Assembly: GCA_013151495.1 (NCBI GenBank) | Contig: JAADIE010000122.1 | Location: 4,841-37,195 of the forward strand | Direction of reading: 5' to 3' | DNA length: 32,355 nucleotides | From: Nitrospirota bacterium | Lineage (GTDB): Bacteria; Nitrospirota; Thermodesulfovibrionia; Thermodesulfovibrionales; JdFR-85 | In this document: in pieces, positions 1-8,675 of the stretch | How the letters are laid out: every line of letters starts with the position of its first letter | How positions within the stretch are numbered: position 1 is the first letter of the stretch | Program-made: the position numbers and the translations under genes | The notes under the pieces: model-generated | Seen by the model: the letters and a program-made list of their open reading frames with translations, nothing else | Told to the model about the DNA's origin: nothing | The model's database searches: none

Positions 1-743
1 CTGCTTGCTAGCATTAAGACCCCAAAAATCTTGTCAGAAACCACCAGGGGCGATATAACCAAAAATTCAATCCCTTCCCGAATAAGGACTGGGGTGTTTT
101 TTATTTCATCCTCTTCGGCAATATAAAGGGGTTGCCCCTCTTCAAAAAGATGCCAGAAGAAACTGTTCAGCTCTCCTTCTTTTGTCCTTTTAGAAAACTC
201 CTTTGATACGCCGCTTTCTGCAACTATTCTGAACTGGTCGTTTTCTCTAAGAAGTATCATGCCTACCTTGAATTCCGTTAGCATTAGTACCTTCTCAAGG
301 AGTTCATTAAAGACCTCAGCAATGTTTTCTGAGTTAATAAATGTTGTAGATAGGGTGTTTATAATCATCAGCTCCTGATTTCTTTTTAGCAGCTCGCGCT
401 CGATATTCATAAAGTGGGTAATATCGTAAAAAGCAATACTTATCAGGGTTTGAAGATAGGTAAGAGTGGTTGTTTTTAAAACTATTTCAAACTCTTTATC
501 ACGAAAACTTATTCTATCTTTAATTGGTTCCGATGCTGTTTTGCAGTAAAGAACGCTTGACCACAGGGTTGATAAATCCTTAACCTCTTTTAGATGCTTT
601 CCTTTTATGTTGTTCAAACCGAAAACCGTTGTAAATGCCTCATTGTAATCAACTATCTTTCCATAGGAATCGATTAAAAGAATTGGTATCGGAAAGGTAT
701 TAATTATGTCGGTATTCTGCTCCTTTTTTCCTTTAAAATCCAA
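1..743 (-). CDS. PAS-GAF sensor protein, N-terminal part (gene runs off the window)
   Basis: This open frame runs from a TTG at 743 off the left edge (247 codons seen). The TTG start is chosen because an in-frame TAA lies three codons upstream (748-750) and an AGGAG ribosome site sits about 9 nt before it. Residues about 15-100 read like a PAS domain (FPIPILLIDSYGKIVDYNEA, later SIAFYDIT). Residues about 120-247 read like the start of a GAF domain, from NTLSTTFINSENIAEVFNEL through LLRENDQFRIVAESGVSKEF to FLVISPLVVSDKIFGVLMLA. There is no signal peptide or membrane segment, so it is probably cytosolic. A histidine-kinase or diguanylate-cyclase output domain would lie beyond the window; which one cannot be told. 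It starts 20 nt after the leuC stop, so it may be cotranscribed with leuC. Confidence 0.75.
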   Translation of the reverse strand, partial: MDFKGKKEQNTDIINTFPIPILLIDSYGKIVDYNEAFTTVFGLNNIKGKHLKEVKDLSTLWSSVLYCKTASEPIKDRISFRDKEFEIVLKTTTLTYLQTLISIAFYDITHFMNIERELLKRNQELMIINTLSTTFINSENIAEVFNELLEKVLMLTEFKVGMILLRENDQFRIVAESGVSKEFSKRTKEGELNSFFWHLFEEGQPLYIAEEDEIKNTPVLIREGIEFLVISPLVVSDKIFGVLMLAS

Positions 744-763
744 TGCTTATTACTCCTGCAAAT

Positions 764-2020
764 TTAAGCAACTTCTTCAGGAAGAGCAATTCGGCCCATT
801 ACTGCAGAGGCTGCAGCTACTGCTGGACTTGCCAGATAGACTTCACTCTCTGGATGACCCATCCTTCCAACAAAGTTACGATTGGTTGTTGCTACTGCTC
901 GTTCTCCCTTTGCCAGTATGCCCATATGTCCACCAAGACAGGGTCCACAGGTAGGAGTCGAAACAACAGCTTCGGCATCAAGGAATATCTCCAGAAGCCC
1001 CTCCTTCATGGCCTGTTTGTAGATCCATTGAGTGGCAGGTATTACAATCATACGCACATTGGGATTTACCTTTTTACCTTTAATAACCTCTGCTGCCTCG
1101 CGCAGATCCTCAAGACGACCATTAGTGCATGAGCCGATAACAACCTGATCTATGTCAATGTCGGTAAGTTCCCTGGCAAATTTTGTATTTGAAGGAAGAT
1201 GCGGACAGGCAACAACTGGCTCAATCTTTGAACAGTCGTATTCCCTGACTTCGACATAATTAGCATCGTCATCTGAGGTGTAAAAGGTGTAGTCTCTTTT
1301 TGCTCGCTCTTTTACATAAGCCTCGGTTATTTCATCTGGTACTATTATGCCGCTTTTACCACCAGCCTCTATGGCCATATTACACATGGTTAGTCGTGCG
1401 TGCATAGGCAGGTTACGGATGGTCTCGCCGGTAAACTCCATGGCCCTATAGAGGGCTCCGTCTACACCTATATCGCCGATGGTATAAAGTATCAGGTCCT
1501 TCCCACCTACCCATTTATTCAGTTTTCCATAGTAAATGAATTTCATGCTTTCAGGTACTCTGAACCAGCATTCACCTGTTGCCATTGCTGCGGCCACATC
1601 AGTTGAACCAACTCCAGTAGCAAAAGCACCAAGGGCACCATATGTGCATGTATGACTGTCGGCACCTATTACAAGGTCTCCTGGAAGTACAAGGCCCTGT
1701 TCAGGGAGCAGGGCATGTTCTACTCCCATTCTGCCAACTTCAAAATAAAGGGAAAGGTTATGTTTATGCGAAAACTCCCTGAGCATTTTACACTGTTCTG
1801 CTGCCTTTATATCCTTTTGTGGTGCAAAATGGTCAGGGATAAATGCTATTTTATCAGAGTCAAACACCTGTTTTGCACCTATCTTTTCAAACTCCTTTAT
1901 TGCAATTGGTGCTGTAATATCATTTGCCAGGATTAAATCTACCTTGGCGTTTATCAACTCACCCGGTGCAACCTCTTTTTTACCAGCATGCGCGGCAAGA
2001 ATCTTCTCTGTTATCGTCAT
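764..2020 (-). CDS. leuC: 3-isopropylmalate dehydratase large subunit
   Basis: LeuC isomerises 2- to 3-isopropylmalate in leucine synthesis. With a citramalate synthase nearby, the same enzyme probably also handles citramalate on the way to isoleucine. The 418-aa protein is an aconitase-family [4Fe-4S] subunit of the compact archaeal/bacterial type. Visible motifs are [28 protein letters not shown] and [13 protein letters not shown]298, C358 and C361 are the cluster ligands by family. The ATG at 2020 is preferred over a TTG one codon upstream (2023), because AGGAGG (2026-2031) is 5 nt from the ATG but only 2 nt from the TTG. The leuA stop codon lies partly inside that ribosome site, which suggests translational coupling. 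The small subunit LeuD does not follow; a sensor gene does. Confidence 0.95.
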   Translation of the reverse strand: MTITEKILAAHAGKKEVAPGELINAKVDLILANDITAPIAIKEFEKIGAKQVFDSDKIAFIPDHFAPQKDIKAAEQCKMLREFSHKHNLSLYFEVGRMGVEHALLPEQGLVLPGDLVIGADSHTCTYGALGAFATGVGSTDVAAAMATGECWFRVPESMKFIYYGKLNKWVGGKDLILYTIGDIGVDGALYRAMEFTGETIRNLPMHARLTMCNMAIEAGGKSGIIVPDEITEAYVKERAKRDYTFYTSDDDANYVEVREYDCSKIEPVVACPHLPSNTKFARELTDIDIDQVVIGSCTNGRLEDLREAAEVIKGKKVNPNVRMIVIPATQWIYKQAMKEGLLEIFLDAEAVVSTPTCGPCLGGHMGILAKGERAVATTNRNFVGRMGHPESEVYLASPAVAAASAVMGRIALPEEVA

Positions 2021-2025
2021 CAAAA

Positions 2026-2031
2026 CCTCCT
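2026..2031 (-). promoter_or_regulatory. Ribosome binding site of leuC, overlapping the leuA stop
   Basis: AGGAGG on the minus strand, 5 nt before the leuC ATG. The TAG stop of leuA (2030-2032) overlaps its first bases, so ribosomes ending leuA stand directly on the leuC initiation site. Confidence 0.85.
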
Positions 2032-3556
2032 ATATCCCCTTCGTTGGTATACGCTTTCTTCCTTCTAATTTGTTCAATGCATTTATATAAGCCTTTGCAG
2101 AGGCAACTATAATGTCCGTATCAGAGCCGTAGCCTCTAACTGTCCTACCATCCTGTTCAAGGGTTACTATGACTTCACCCAGTGCATCGGTACCACCGGT
2201 AATACCCTTGATTTCAAACTTTTCTAAAGAGCTTTTTGCCTCTGTAAGTTTTGAAATTGCTCGATATGTAGCATCTACAGGACCGTCTCCGGTTTCGGTT
2301 GTCTCCTTTTCCTCACCACGAATCAACATCTTTACAGTAGCGGTAGGTTTGGAGTCTGTACCACTAACTACATGGAGTTTTAGCAGACTAAATACTTCGG
2401 GAACCTTTTTTACTTCTTCAGATACCAGGGCTTCGAGGTCCTCGTCAAAGATATACTTTTTTTGATCGCATATTTTTTTAAAACGCTGAAATGCCTTATC
2501 CAGTTCTTCTGGTGTTAATTCATATCCGAGTTCCCTGAGACGCTCCTTGAAGGCATGTCTACCTGAATGTTTTCCCAGAATGAGTTTGGATTGGGGTATG
2601 CCTACAGTTTCCGGTCTCATTATTTCATATGTGGAGCGTTCCTTGAGAAATCCGTCCTGATGGATTCCTGACTCATGGGCAAATGCATTGGCCCCTACGA
2701 TGGCCTTGTTAGGTTGAACCACCATTCCTGTTATTTTAGATACGAGGCGGCTTGTTTTATAGATCTCCTCAGTTTTAATTCTTGTGTCGGCGTTAAAAAA
2801 CTTTGGACGGGTCTTCAGGGCCATTACAATCTCTTCCATTGCTGCATTACCTGCACGTTCACCAATACCGTTAATGGTGCATTCAACCTGCCCGGCACCT
2901 TTCAGTATTGCAGTAAGGGAATTTGCCACTGCCAGTCCGAGGTCGTTATGGCAATGCACCGATATAACTGCCTTGTCAATGTTGGGTACCTTGTTAAAGA
3001 GGTATTCAATGAGTTCTGCATACTCCTGTGGAACAGTGTAACCTACTGTGTCCGGTATATTTACAGTTGTAGCACCGGCCTTGATGACCTCTTCAGCAAC
3101 ACGGCATAAAAAATCCCAGTCACTCCGGGTTGCATCCTCAGCAGAAAACTCAACATCATCAGTGTATTTACGTGCCTTCTTAACGGCATATATTGCGGCC
3201 TCCAGTACCTCCTGGCGTGACATTCGAAGTTTGTACTTTAAATGGATATCAGATGTGGCTATAAAAGTATGAATTCGGCCTGATTCTGCTGGTTTGATCG
3301 CCTCAGCCGCACGTTCAATATCAAGGTCTTTTGCTCGTGCAAGGCCACAAACAGTTATTCCTTTTATCTCCTCAGCAATTCTTTTTACTGCTTCGAAATC
3401 ACCAGGAGAAGCAACAGGAAAGCCCGCCTCAATAATATCGATATTCAGCCTGGCAAGTTGCCTGGCCACATGAAGTTTTTCGTCTACATTCATTGATGCG
3501 CCAGGCGATTGTTCTCCATCCCTCAGGGTTGTATCGAAAATTTTAATTATTCTCAT
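2030..3556 (-). CDS. leuA: 2-isopropylmalate synthase
   Basis: LeuA condenses acetyl-CoA with 2-ketoisovalerate, the committed step of leucine synthesis. The 508-aa protein has the HMGL-like TIM barrel with [16 protein letters not shown] at the N-terminus, the metal-binding [24 protein letters not shown] and [11 protein letters not shown]. The C-terminal roughly 120 residues form the LeuA dimer regulatory domain, the site of leucine feedback in this family. The frame is open to 3622, but that extension overlaps pssA and lacks family similarity. The ATG at 3556 gives the expected N-terminus and has an AGAGGA site about 10 nt upstream. It starts 2 nt after the pssA stop and ends in the leuC ribosome site, so psd-pssA-leuA-leuC is very probably one operon. 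Confidence 0.95.
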   Translation of the reverse strand: MRIIKIFDTTLRDGEQSPGASMNVDEKLHVARQLARLNIDIIEAGFPVASPGDFEAVKRIAEEIKGITVCGLARAKDLDIERAAEAIKPAESGRIHTFIATSDIHLKYKLRMSRQEVLEAAIYAVKKARKYTDDVEFSAEDATRSDWDFLCRVAEEVIKAGATTVNIPDTVGYTVPQEYAELIEYLFNKVPNIDKAVISVHCHNDLGLAVANSLTAILKGAGQVECTINGIGERAGNAAMEEIVMALKTRPKFFNADTRIKTEEIYKTSRLVSKITGMVVQPNKAIVGANAFAHESGIHQDGFLKERSTYEIMRPETVGIPQSKLILGKHSGRHAFKERLRELGYELTPEELDKAFQRFKKICDQKKYIFDEDLEALVSEEVKKVPEVFSLLKLHVVSGTDSKPTATVKMLIRGEEKETTETGDGPVDATYRAISKLTEAKSSLEKFEIKGITGGTDALGEVIVTLEQDGRTVRGYGSDTDIIVASAKAYINALNKLEGRKRIPTKGI

Positions 3557-3558
3557 GG

Positions 3559-4278
3559 CTAAACAGTCCTCTTTGATTGTCTTTTTTTGTAAAAAAGGTA
3601 CGTATTTTCTATTATACCCCAAAGTAGATATCCCATTGCAAAGGAAAATAGCGCTATTGGTGGGTGGACAACGGTAAAAAATATTAAAGTCACAAAAAAT
3701 ACAAGTGCCCAGAAGGGTTTGCGTCTTTTTAGGTCTATCTCTTTTATACCATGAAAACGCATAGTACTTATCATTAACATAGCTAATATAATGGTTAATA
3801 TCAAAACAAAAATGCTCCCCCTCGGGGGTGAATCATAAAAGCTATTGTGAAATATAACCAGTGTAGCTATTACCGAAGCGGCAGCAGGAATGGGCATACC
3901 GGTGAAGGCAAGCCTTTCTGTAGACACCATCTGAATATTATAACGGGCAAGCCTTAAAGCTCCACAGGCTGCAAAAAGGAATGCCGTTGCTGTGCCAACC
4001 CTGCCAAATGGCATTAACGACCATGTATAAACCAGCACAGCAGGTGCAATTCCAAATGCAACAAGATCGCTAAGAGAGTCCAGTTCCAGACCAAACTTGG
4101 TTGTTGTGTTTGTCAATCTTGCCATCCAGCCATCCAATCCATCGAATATATTGGCAATAAGGATTGCCCAGGCAGCCCTGACATAATCTCCTTTAATGGC
4201 TGAAATAAGCGCATAAAAACCGAAAAACATACCACATATGGTGAGGCTATTTGGTAAGAGATAAATACCTTTTTTCAT
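3559..4278 (-). CDS. pssA: CDP-diacylglycerol-serine O-phosphatidyltransferase
   Basis: PssA makes phosphatidylserine from CDP-diacylglycerol and serine in the inner membrane; Psd next door converts it to phosphatidylethanolamine. The 239-aa protein carries the complete CDP-alcohol phosphatidyltransferase signature D46-x2-D49-G50-x2-A53-R54-x8-G63-x3-D67-x3-D71, the metal and CDP site. Several hydrophobic segments follow, consistent with a polytopic membrane enzyme. The start ATG overlaps the psd stop by four bases (4275-4278, ATGA), so the two genes are translationally coupled. The product is inferred from the family signature and the neighbouring psd; other members of the family use different alcohols. 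Confidence 0.92.
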   Translation of the reverse strand: MKKGIYLLPNSLTICGMFFGFYALISAIKGDYVRAAWAILIANIFDGLDGWMARLTNTTTKFGLELDSLSDLVAFGIAPAVLVYTWSLMPFGRVGTATAFLFAACGALRLARYNIQMVSTERLAFTGMPIPAAASVIATLVIFHNSFYDSPPRGSIFVLILTIILAMLMISTMRFHGIKEIDLKRRKPFWALVFFVTLIFFTVVHPPIALFSFAMGYLLWGIIENTYLFYKKRQSKRTV

Positions 4279-4910
4279 GCTTTACCTTCTTTCAATCTGG
4301 CAATTGGTGTTTCACCAGCTTTTACCTTGTTGCCAGGTTTTACAAGTGGTTCAGAATTTTCTGGAAGGAAAATATCGACTCTTGATCCCAGCTTTATTAT
4401 TCCATACCTGTCACCACGCTGAAGTCTTTCTCCGGGTTTGGCCCGACAAACAATTCGTCTAGCAACCAGGCCTGCTATCTGTCTGACAAGAACAGGCCCC
4501 CTGTCTGTTTCAAGCAACATTGAGACATTCTCGTTTTCTAATGAGGCAAGGTCTGTATAAGCAGCCCTGAATCCACCTTTACGATGTACCACCTTCAGTA
4601 CCCTGCCGGTATAAGGAGCCCGGTTCACATGTACATTAAAGGGTGACATGAAAATGCTGATCCTCAGGGCCCGTGTCATCAAGAAATCAGGCTCCTGAAT
4701 TTTGTCTATTTTGATAATTTTTCCATCTGCAGGGGAAACAACGATGTCAGGCTCAACTGTTGATCTCCTTTCAGGGTCTCTGAAGAAATATAGTACGAAT
4801 AGAAAACCTGTAATTGGTAATGTAGAAACAAGCCAGCCCCAGAGGGCATAACTCAAGGCTGCTGTGGCAGCCGTAGCAAAAAGATATGGAACCCCTTCCT
4901 TTGCGATCAT
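4275..4910 (-). CDS. psd: Phosphatidylserine decarboxylase proenzyme, short (PSD-A) type
   Basis: Psd decarboxylates phosphatidylserine to phosphatidylethanolamine. It cleaves itself to create a pyruvoyl group. The 211-aa length and the site KLGSRVDIFLP fit the short PSD-A branch, which has GSR in place of the longer enzymes' GST; S176 is the expected cleavage and pyruvoyl serine. The other likely active-site residues are D62 (SPADG) and H94 (FNVHVNRAPY). One or two hydrophobic segments near residues 8-45 (ending in FLFVLYFFRDPERR) anchor it to the membrane. No ribosome site is visible before the ATG. A weak -10 (4944-4949) and the palindromic element described separately lie directly upstream. 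In Geobacter, as I recall, psd-pssA-leuA also occurs in this order. Confidence 0.93.
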   Translation of the reverse strand: MIAKEGVPYLFATAATAALSYALWGWLVSTLPITGFLFVLYFFRDPERRSTVEPDIVVSPADGKIIKIDKIQEPDFLMTRALRISIFMSPFNVHVNRAPYTGRVLKVVHRKGGFRAAYTDLASLENENVSMLLETDRGPVLVRQIAGLVARRIVCRAKPGERLQRGDRYGIIKLGSRVDIFLPENSEPLVKPGNKVKAGETPIARLKEGKA

Positions 4911-4943
4911 GTTTTTTATTGAATAGTCAATAATGCCCGGTAA

Positions 4944-4949
4944 ATAATA
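4944..4949 (-). promoter_or_regulatory. Possible -10 element for psd-pssA-leuA-leuC
   Basis: TATTAT on the minus strand, placing a start site roughly 27 nt before the psd ATG. No good -35 is visible. It coincides with the edge of the candidate mobile element, so the element may supply or interrupt this promoter. Weak call. Confidence 0.3.
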
Positions 4950-5142
4950 CAGGGGATATTAATATTGATCGGTTTTAATTTTGCTAAAGATTTGCTATGA
5001 AGAGCAAATCGCAATATTTCCTCGTAAAAAGTGGCCCCCGAAAAGTCGCAGACCTTTCTGAATGTCTGTCGATAGCGGGCACCCCATAAAGTCATCAAGA
5101 CTTTATGGGGTGCCTTGGGAGACGAATAACTACTATCCCCTG
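4950..5142. mobile_element. Candidate miniature inverted-repeat element (or structured RNA) between cimA and psd
   Basis: This fills most of the 273-nt cimA-psd spacer. Its ends are a perfect 9-bp inverted repeat, CAGGGGATA (4950-4958) and TATCCCCTG (5134-5142), with partial similarity continuing inward. The ends are flanked directly by the direct repeat TAATA (4945-4949 and 5143-5147), as expected of a target-site duplication. Inside are three hairpins: 4989-5010 (8 bp, 6-nt loop), about 5046-5072 (8 bp with one bulge) and 5078-5114 (16 bp, 5-nt loop). No transposase or convincing protein frame is present. The flanks are AT-rich, so the 5-bp duplication could be chance. A multibranched RNA closed by the end repeats is the alternative reading. 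Confidence 0.5.
5078..5114. repeat. Perfect 16-bp hairpin, 5-nt loop
   Basis: Arms 5078-5093 (GGCACCCCATAAAGTC) and 5099-5114 (GACTTTATGGGGTGCC) are perfectly complementary around the loop ATCAA. Neither strand has a T-run after it, so it is not a typical intrinsic terminator. A stem this long and exact is not expected by chance in 273 nt. Confidence 0.9.
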
Positions 5143-5183
5143 TAATATAATAAGTTCTCATCGTTTGCAGACAATAGTATAGA

Positions 5184-6767
5184 CTATTGTTTTTCTTCTT
5201 TATTTTCTTCTTTAAGAAGTTTGTAATCAATACTATCAACAAGGGCCTGCCAGGAGGCCTCAATGATATTTTCAGATACACCAACGGTGCCCCATTTTGA
5301 TTCAGAATCACCCGACTCTATCAGAACTCTTACCTTAGAGCCAGTTCCTTTGCGTGTACTTAATACGCGAACCTTATAGTCATTCAATTTTACCGACTTT
5401 AGTTCTGGATAAAACTTCTCAAGGGCCTTTCTCAGGGCATTGTCAAGAGCATTAACTGGTCCGTTTCCGGTTGCAGCAGTGTGTTCTATATGTCCACTTA
5501 CCCTGACCATTATTGTGGCTTCACTAAGTGGCTCTTCGGTTTCCTTTCTTTTTTCAACTATCACTCTAAAACCAATAAGATCAAAGAACCGCTTGTGAAG
5601 ACCGAGTATCTTTTTAACAAGGAGCTCAAAAGATGCATCGGCTGCCTCAAATTGGTATCCCTGATTTTCAAGCTCTTTGATTGTAACCAGGATTTCCTCA
5701 AGCTGTGGAGAGCCCTTATCCAGGCTGATGCCAAGTTCTTCAGCCTTTCTGATGATATTGCTTTTTCCGGCAAGATCAGACACCAGTACCCTGCGGGAGT
5801 TACCAACAAGCTCAGGCCTTATGTGTTCATAGGTGTCAGGGTTCTTTATAATTGCTGATACATGGACACCGCCTTTGTGTGCAAAGGCACTATCGCCTAC
5901 ATAGGGCTGACGATTAAAGTGGCTGATGTTCGCAATTTCATTTATAAATCTGGAGACCTCTCTGAGGCGTCTAAGCTGCTCGTCAGAAACGCATTGATAA
6001 CCCAGTTTTATCTGAAGATTGGGTATTATTGAGCAAAGATTGGCGTTTCCACATCTTTCACCAAGGCCATTAATTGTGCCCTGAACATGGGAGGCCCCTG
6101 CAGAGACAGCAAGCAGTGAGTTGGCTACTGCGCATTCCGAGTCGTTATGGGCATGTATGCCTATTGGGGCTTTCAGGGTCTTCTTTATGGTTTTTGTGAT
6201 CTTCTTTATATCATCTGGCAGTGTACCACCGTTTGTGTCGCAGAGAACAAGACAGTCTGCACCAGCCTCCTTAGCTGCTTCAAGACATTTAACCGCATAT
6301 TCAGGGTTGTTTTTATATCCATCGTAAAAATGTTCGGCATCAAAAAACACAGTGTCGACTCGTTCCTTTAAATATTTAATTGTGTCATAAATGATTTCAA
6401 GGTTCCTATCAAGAGAGATTCTCAAGGCTGCGGTAGCATGAAAGTCCCAGGTTTTACCAAATATAGTGATAACGGGTGTTTCTGCCTTTAACAGGCTCTG
6501 AATATTGTGGTCCTTTTCGACCTTTACACTTGCCCTGTGGGTGCTTCCAAAGGCCACTACCTTGGAGTTTTTGAGTTTGAGGCCTTTGGCTTTTCGGAAG
6601 TACTCAGCATCTTTTGGGTTTGAGCCAGGCCAGCCTCCCTCGATGTAGTCAATACCCAGCTCGTCCAGCTTTTCTGTAATGCGCAGTTTGTCTTCAACCG
6701 AGAAGTTGATCTCCTCAGACTGGGCACCGTCTCTTAAGGTTGTGTCGTATATAACGATTTTTTTCAT
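5184..6767 (-). CDS. cimA: (R)-citramalate synthase, LeuA-like type
   Basis: CimA condenses pyruvate with acetyl-CoA to citramalate, the entry to threonine-independent isoleucine synthesis. The 527-aa protein has the HMGL-like barrel with [72 protein letters not shown] and the C-terminal LeuA dimer domain. [10 protein letters not shown] and the DGAQSEE variant separate this branch from true LeuA. It is a paralogue of the leuA in this window. The ATG at 6767 is chosen over a TTG at 6785 because it matches the family N-terminus; neither has a ribosome site. LeuCD, LeuB and IlvD would complete the pathway. A homocitrate-synthase-like role is less likely given the motif set. Confidence 0.92.
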   Translation of the reverse strand: MKKIVIYDTTLRDGAQSEEINFSVEDKLRITEKLDELGIDYIEGGWPGSNPKDAEYFRKAKGLKLKNSKVVAFGSTHRASVKVEKDHNIQSLLKAETPVITIFGKTWDFHATAALRISLDRNLEIIYDTIKYLKERVDTVFFDAEHFYDGYKNNPEYAVKCLEAAKEAGADCLVLCDTNGGTLPDDIKKITKTIKKTLKAPIGIHAHNDSECAVANSLLAVSAGASHVQGTINGLGERCGNANLCSIIPNLQIKLGYQCVSDEQLRRLREVSRFINEIANISHFNRQPYVGDSAFAHKGGVHVSAIIKNPDTYEHIRPELVGNSRRVLVSDLAGKSNIIRKAEELGISLDKGSPQLEEILVTIKELENQGYQFEAADASFELLVKKILGLHKRFFDLIGFRVIVEKRKETEEPLSEATIMVRVSGHIEHTAATGNGPVNALDNALRKALEKFYPELKSVKLNDYKVRVLSTRKGTGSKVRVLIESGDSESKWGTVGVSENIIEASWQALVDSIDYKLLKEENKEEKQ

Positions 6768-6815
6768 AATATTAAATTTAATCAAAATTATGTTTAAAAA
6801 ACAAGGAAAATTTTG

Positions 6816-6821
6816 ATTATA
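6816..6821 (-). promoter_or_regulatory. Candidate -10 element for cimA
   Basis: A perfect TATAAT on the minus strand in the divergent cimA/hemG region, about 48 nt before the cimA ATG. No clear -35 is visible. Confidence 0.5.
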
Positions 6822-6855
6822 TACCTTTGCACTGGTAGCATTTCTCTAAAAAAGG

Positions 6856-6864
6856 TGGTATAAT
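6856..6864 (+). promoter_or_regulatory. Extended -10 promoter for hemG
   Basis: TGGTATAAT is a perfect extended -10 (TGnTATAAT), which can work without a good -35; none is seen. The predicted start is near 6871. AAAGGAG (6901-6907) lies 9 nt before the hemG ATG. Confidence 0.6.
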
Positions 6865-6916
6865 TAAATCAAGGTGATCGAGCCACACTCCCTTCATAGA
6901 AAAGGAGTATCCTGAG

Positions 6917-8293
6917 ATGAGTCTCACCGTTGTAGGTGGAGGAATCTCAGGACTATCATTAGCCTACCTTTTAAGTAGACAAATTCCAGAGCTTGAGATA
7001 AGGGTTTTAGAAGCAGAAAAAAGGCCTGGTGGAAAGATATGGACAGACAAGGCTGATGGTTTTTTATGTGAAAGTGGGGTAAATGGATTTCTTGACAACA
7101 AACCTACAACCCTTGAATTTATAAAGACCCTTTCGCTTGAGCCCCTCAGAAGTAATGATGCTGCCAGAAAACGATACATATATCGTGCTGGCAGGTTACA
7201 TAGATTGCCAGAAAGCCCCCAGGCATTTCTGCTTTCAGGACTACTTACGCCTTGTGGAAAGGGCCGCATTATATATGAACTCCTGGCACCAAGGGGAAAG
7301 GACGAAGACGAATCCCTTGCCTCTTTTGCCATCCGTAGACTTGGTAAAGAGGTTTACGAGTATTTTATTGATCCCATGGCCTCTGGAATATATGCAGGAA
7401 ATGCAGAGGAATTAAGCCTGAAGAGTTGCTTTCCAAGGATATACGAACTTGAACGACAGTATGGTAGCCTTATCAGGGCGCTTGTAAGGCTTCAGAAAGA
7501 GGCAAAAAAAACAGGCAAAAAGGTCGGACCATCCCCTGGTGGGGTACTTACCTCCTTTTATGATGGCATGGAAACAGTAATAGGGGCATTAAAGGAGAGC
7601 CTTGGTAAGAGGATTGTTACCTCAAAGAGGGTTGTCGGGATAGAGAAAAACAACGGGTACTACCGTGTATATACCGATGATGGCCAGAGCTTTGAATCCG
7701 AGGCTGTGGTACTTGCCTGTCCAGCATACGAGGCTGCCAGAATCGTTAGTGAGCTCGACAGGGATGCCTCGGAATTGATGAAGAAAATACCATACCCACC
7801 TGTATCTGTGGTCTGTCTTGGTTTCCGGTATGAGGATATAGATTTTGACATTAATGGGTTTGGTTTTCTTGTGCCCTCTGTTGAGGGAAGAAGAATCCTT
7901 GGCACCCTTTGGGATTCAAGTATCTTTCCTAATAGGGCGCCCCAGGGGTATGTACTTTTCAGGACAATGCTTGGTGGGGCAAGAAATCCTGATGTGGCCC
8001 TTCAGAAGGAGGAGGCACTTATTGATACCGTGCTTGGTGAGTTAAGAGATATCATGGGCATTGATGTGGAGCCAGAGTTTTCAAGGGTATATGTACATGA
8101 AAAGGCAATCCCTCAGTACAGGGTTGGACATTCCTCTTTGGTAGAGGAGATAAGAAACAGGCTCGAGAAAAAATTCAAAGGGGTCTTTTTAACCGGAAAC
8201 GGCTATGGTGGCATTGGGTTCAACGACTGTATTTACAACTCATATAAATTATCAGAGACAATTCTAAACCATTTCACTCCTGAAGAGGAGTGA
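6917..8293 (+). CDS. hemG: FAD-dependent protoporphyrinogen/coproporphyrinogen oxidase (HemG/HemY family)
   Basis: This enzyme performs the six-electron oxidation of protoporphyrinogen IX (or coproporphyrinogen III) late in haem synthesis. The 458-aa length is typical. The N-terminal FAD dinucleotide fold is clear (LTVVGGGISGLSLAYLLSR, then LEAEKRPGGKIWT), followed by the family's GFLCESGVNGFLDNKP. The C-terminal FAD motif reads GVFLTGNGYGGIGFNDCI. The ATG is supported by AAAGGAG 9 nt upstream and an extended -10. It is the first gene of a plus-strand group diverging from cimA. Whether it works on protoporphyrinogen or coproporphyrinogen cannot be told from the sequence, and no other haem gene is in the window. 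Confidence 0.85.
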   Translation: MSLTVVGGGISGLSLAYLLSRQIPELEIRVLEAEKRPGGKIWTDKADGFLCESGVNGFLDNKPTTLEFIKTLSLEPLRSNDAARKRYIYRAGRLHRLPESPQAFLLSGLLTPCGKGRIIYELLAPRGKDEDESLASFAIRRLGKEVYEYFIDPMASGIYAGNAEELSLKSCFPRIYELERQYGSLIRALVRLQKEAKKTGKKVGPSPGGVLTSFYDGMETVIGALKESLGKRIVTSKRVVGIEKNNGYYRVYTDDGQSFESEAVVLACPAYEAARIVSELDRDASELMKKIPYPPVSVVCLGFRYEDIDFDINGFGFLVPSVEGRRILGTLWDSSIFPNRAPQGYVLFRTMLGGARNPDVALQKEEALIDTVLGELRDIMGIDVEPEFSRVYVHEKAIPQYRVGHSSLVEEIRNRLEKKFKGVFLTGNGYGGIGFNDCIYNSYKLSETILNHFTPEEE

Positions 8294-8294
8294 G

Positions 8295-8302
8295 AAAGGA
8301 GG
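8295..8302 (+). promoter_or_regulatory. Ribosome binding site that decides the DUF465 start
   Basis: AAAGGAGG, 5 nt before the ATG at 8308. An in-frame GTG at 8290 lies upstream of this site and is therefore not the start. Confidence 0.8.
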
Positions 8303-8307
8303 CAGCA

Positions 8308-8538
8308 ATGAGAGAACAGGAAATCGTAGAGGTACTGAGGGTAGAAAACCCTGAGTTTCAGCAGCTTGAACAGGAACACAGGGCTCTGGAATCAAGGCTA
8401 TCAGAGCTTGAAAGCAAACACTTCCTCAAACCGGAAGAGGAGATGGAAATAAAGCTTATAAAAAAGCAGAAGCTTGCTAAAAAGGACAAAATGGCAATGT
8501 TAATAAGGCAGTATAAGAAAACAGTGCTGCAGAATTAA
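8308..8538 (+). CDS. Small DUF465 (YdcH-like) protein
   Basis: This 76-aa charged, helical protein matches the DUF465/YdcH pattern: FQQLEQEHRALESRLSELE, then an E-rich turn, then KLIKKQKLAKKDKMAMLI. The family is a short helical hairpin of unknown function. There is no membrane segment or signal. It starts 14 nt after the hemG stop and is probably cotranscribed with it. The gene after it has its own promoter signals. Confidence 0.8.
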   Translation: MREQEIVEVLRVENPEFQQLEQEHRALESRLSELESKHFLKPEEEMEIKLIKKQKLAKKDKMAMLIRQYKKTVLQN

Positions 8539-8563
8539 TTAAAAAATAAAGAAAATTATTCGA

Positions 8564-8577
8564 CCTTTGTTCAAAGG
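8564..8577. repeat. Short inverted repeat upstream of ilvD
   Basis: CCTTTG-TT-CAAAGG is a 6-bp perfect dyad about 35 bp before the ilvD -10. It could be an operator. There is no T-run, so it is not an obvious terminator for the hemG group. Confidence 0.35.
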
Positions 8578-8611
8578 AAGGGGTGGAGTCTACTTTTTGT
8601 CTTCAAATCTG

Positions 8612-8617
8612 TATAAT
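8612..8617 (+). promoter_or_regulatory. Candidate -10 element for ilvD
   Basis: A perfect TATAAT about 59 nt before the ilvD TTG; the -35 region does not resemble TTGACA. Confidence 0.5.
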
Positions 8618-8660
8618 AAATAGCAAAAAAATCAGAAGATATCAAAAATAAACGAATTTA

Positions 8661-8666
8661 AGGAGG
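8661..8666 (+). promoter_or_regulatory. Ribosome binding site supporting the TTG start of ilvD
   Basis: AGGAGG, 9 nt before TTG 8676. The spacing makes the TTG a convincing start codon. Confidence 0.8.
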
Positions 8667-8675
8667 TCAAGAAGG

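Noticed and set aside
706-1132. Plus-strand open frames over the leuC 3' end
   Set aside because: They are opposite-strand shadows of leuC, with Cys/Leu/His-rich low-complexity translations and no ribosome site.
3557-3622. 22-codon N-terminal extension of leuA
   Set aside because: It overlaps pssA, lacks LeuA similarity, and the internal ATG at 3556 has a ribosome site and the family N-terminus.
4380-4400. GSR instead of GST at the Psd cleavage site
   Set aside because: Normal for the short PSD-A branch; the cleavage serine is kept.
5171-5190. 8-bp hairpin with a following T-run on the plus strand at the cimA stop
   Set aside because: The T-run is on the wrong strand for cimA, and no plus-strand gene ends here, so it is not called as a terminator.
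4916-5311. A 131-codon open frame across the cimA-psd spacer
   Set aside because: Its first part is the cimA 3' end in another frame and the rest lies in the palindromic element. No family resemblance or ribosome site, so not called as a gene.
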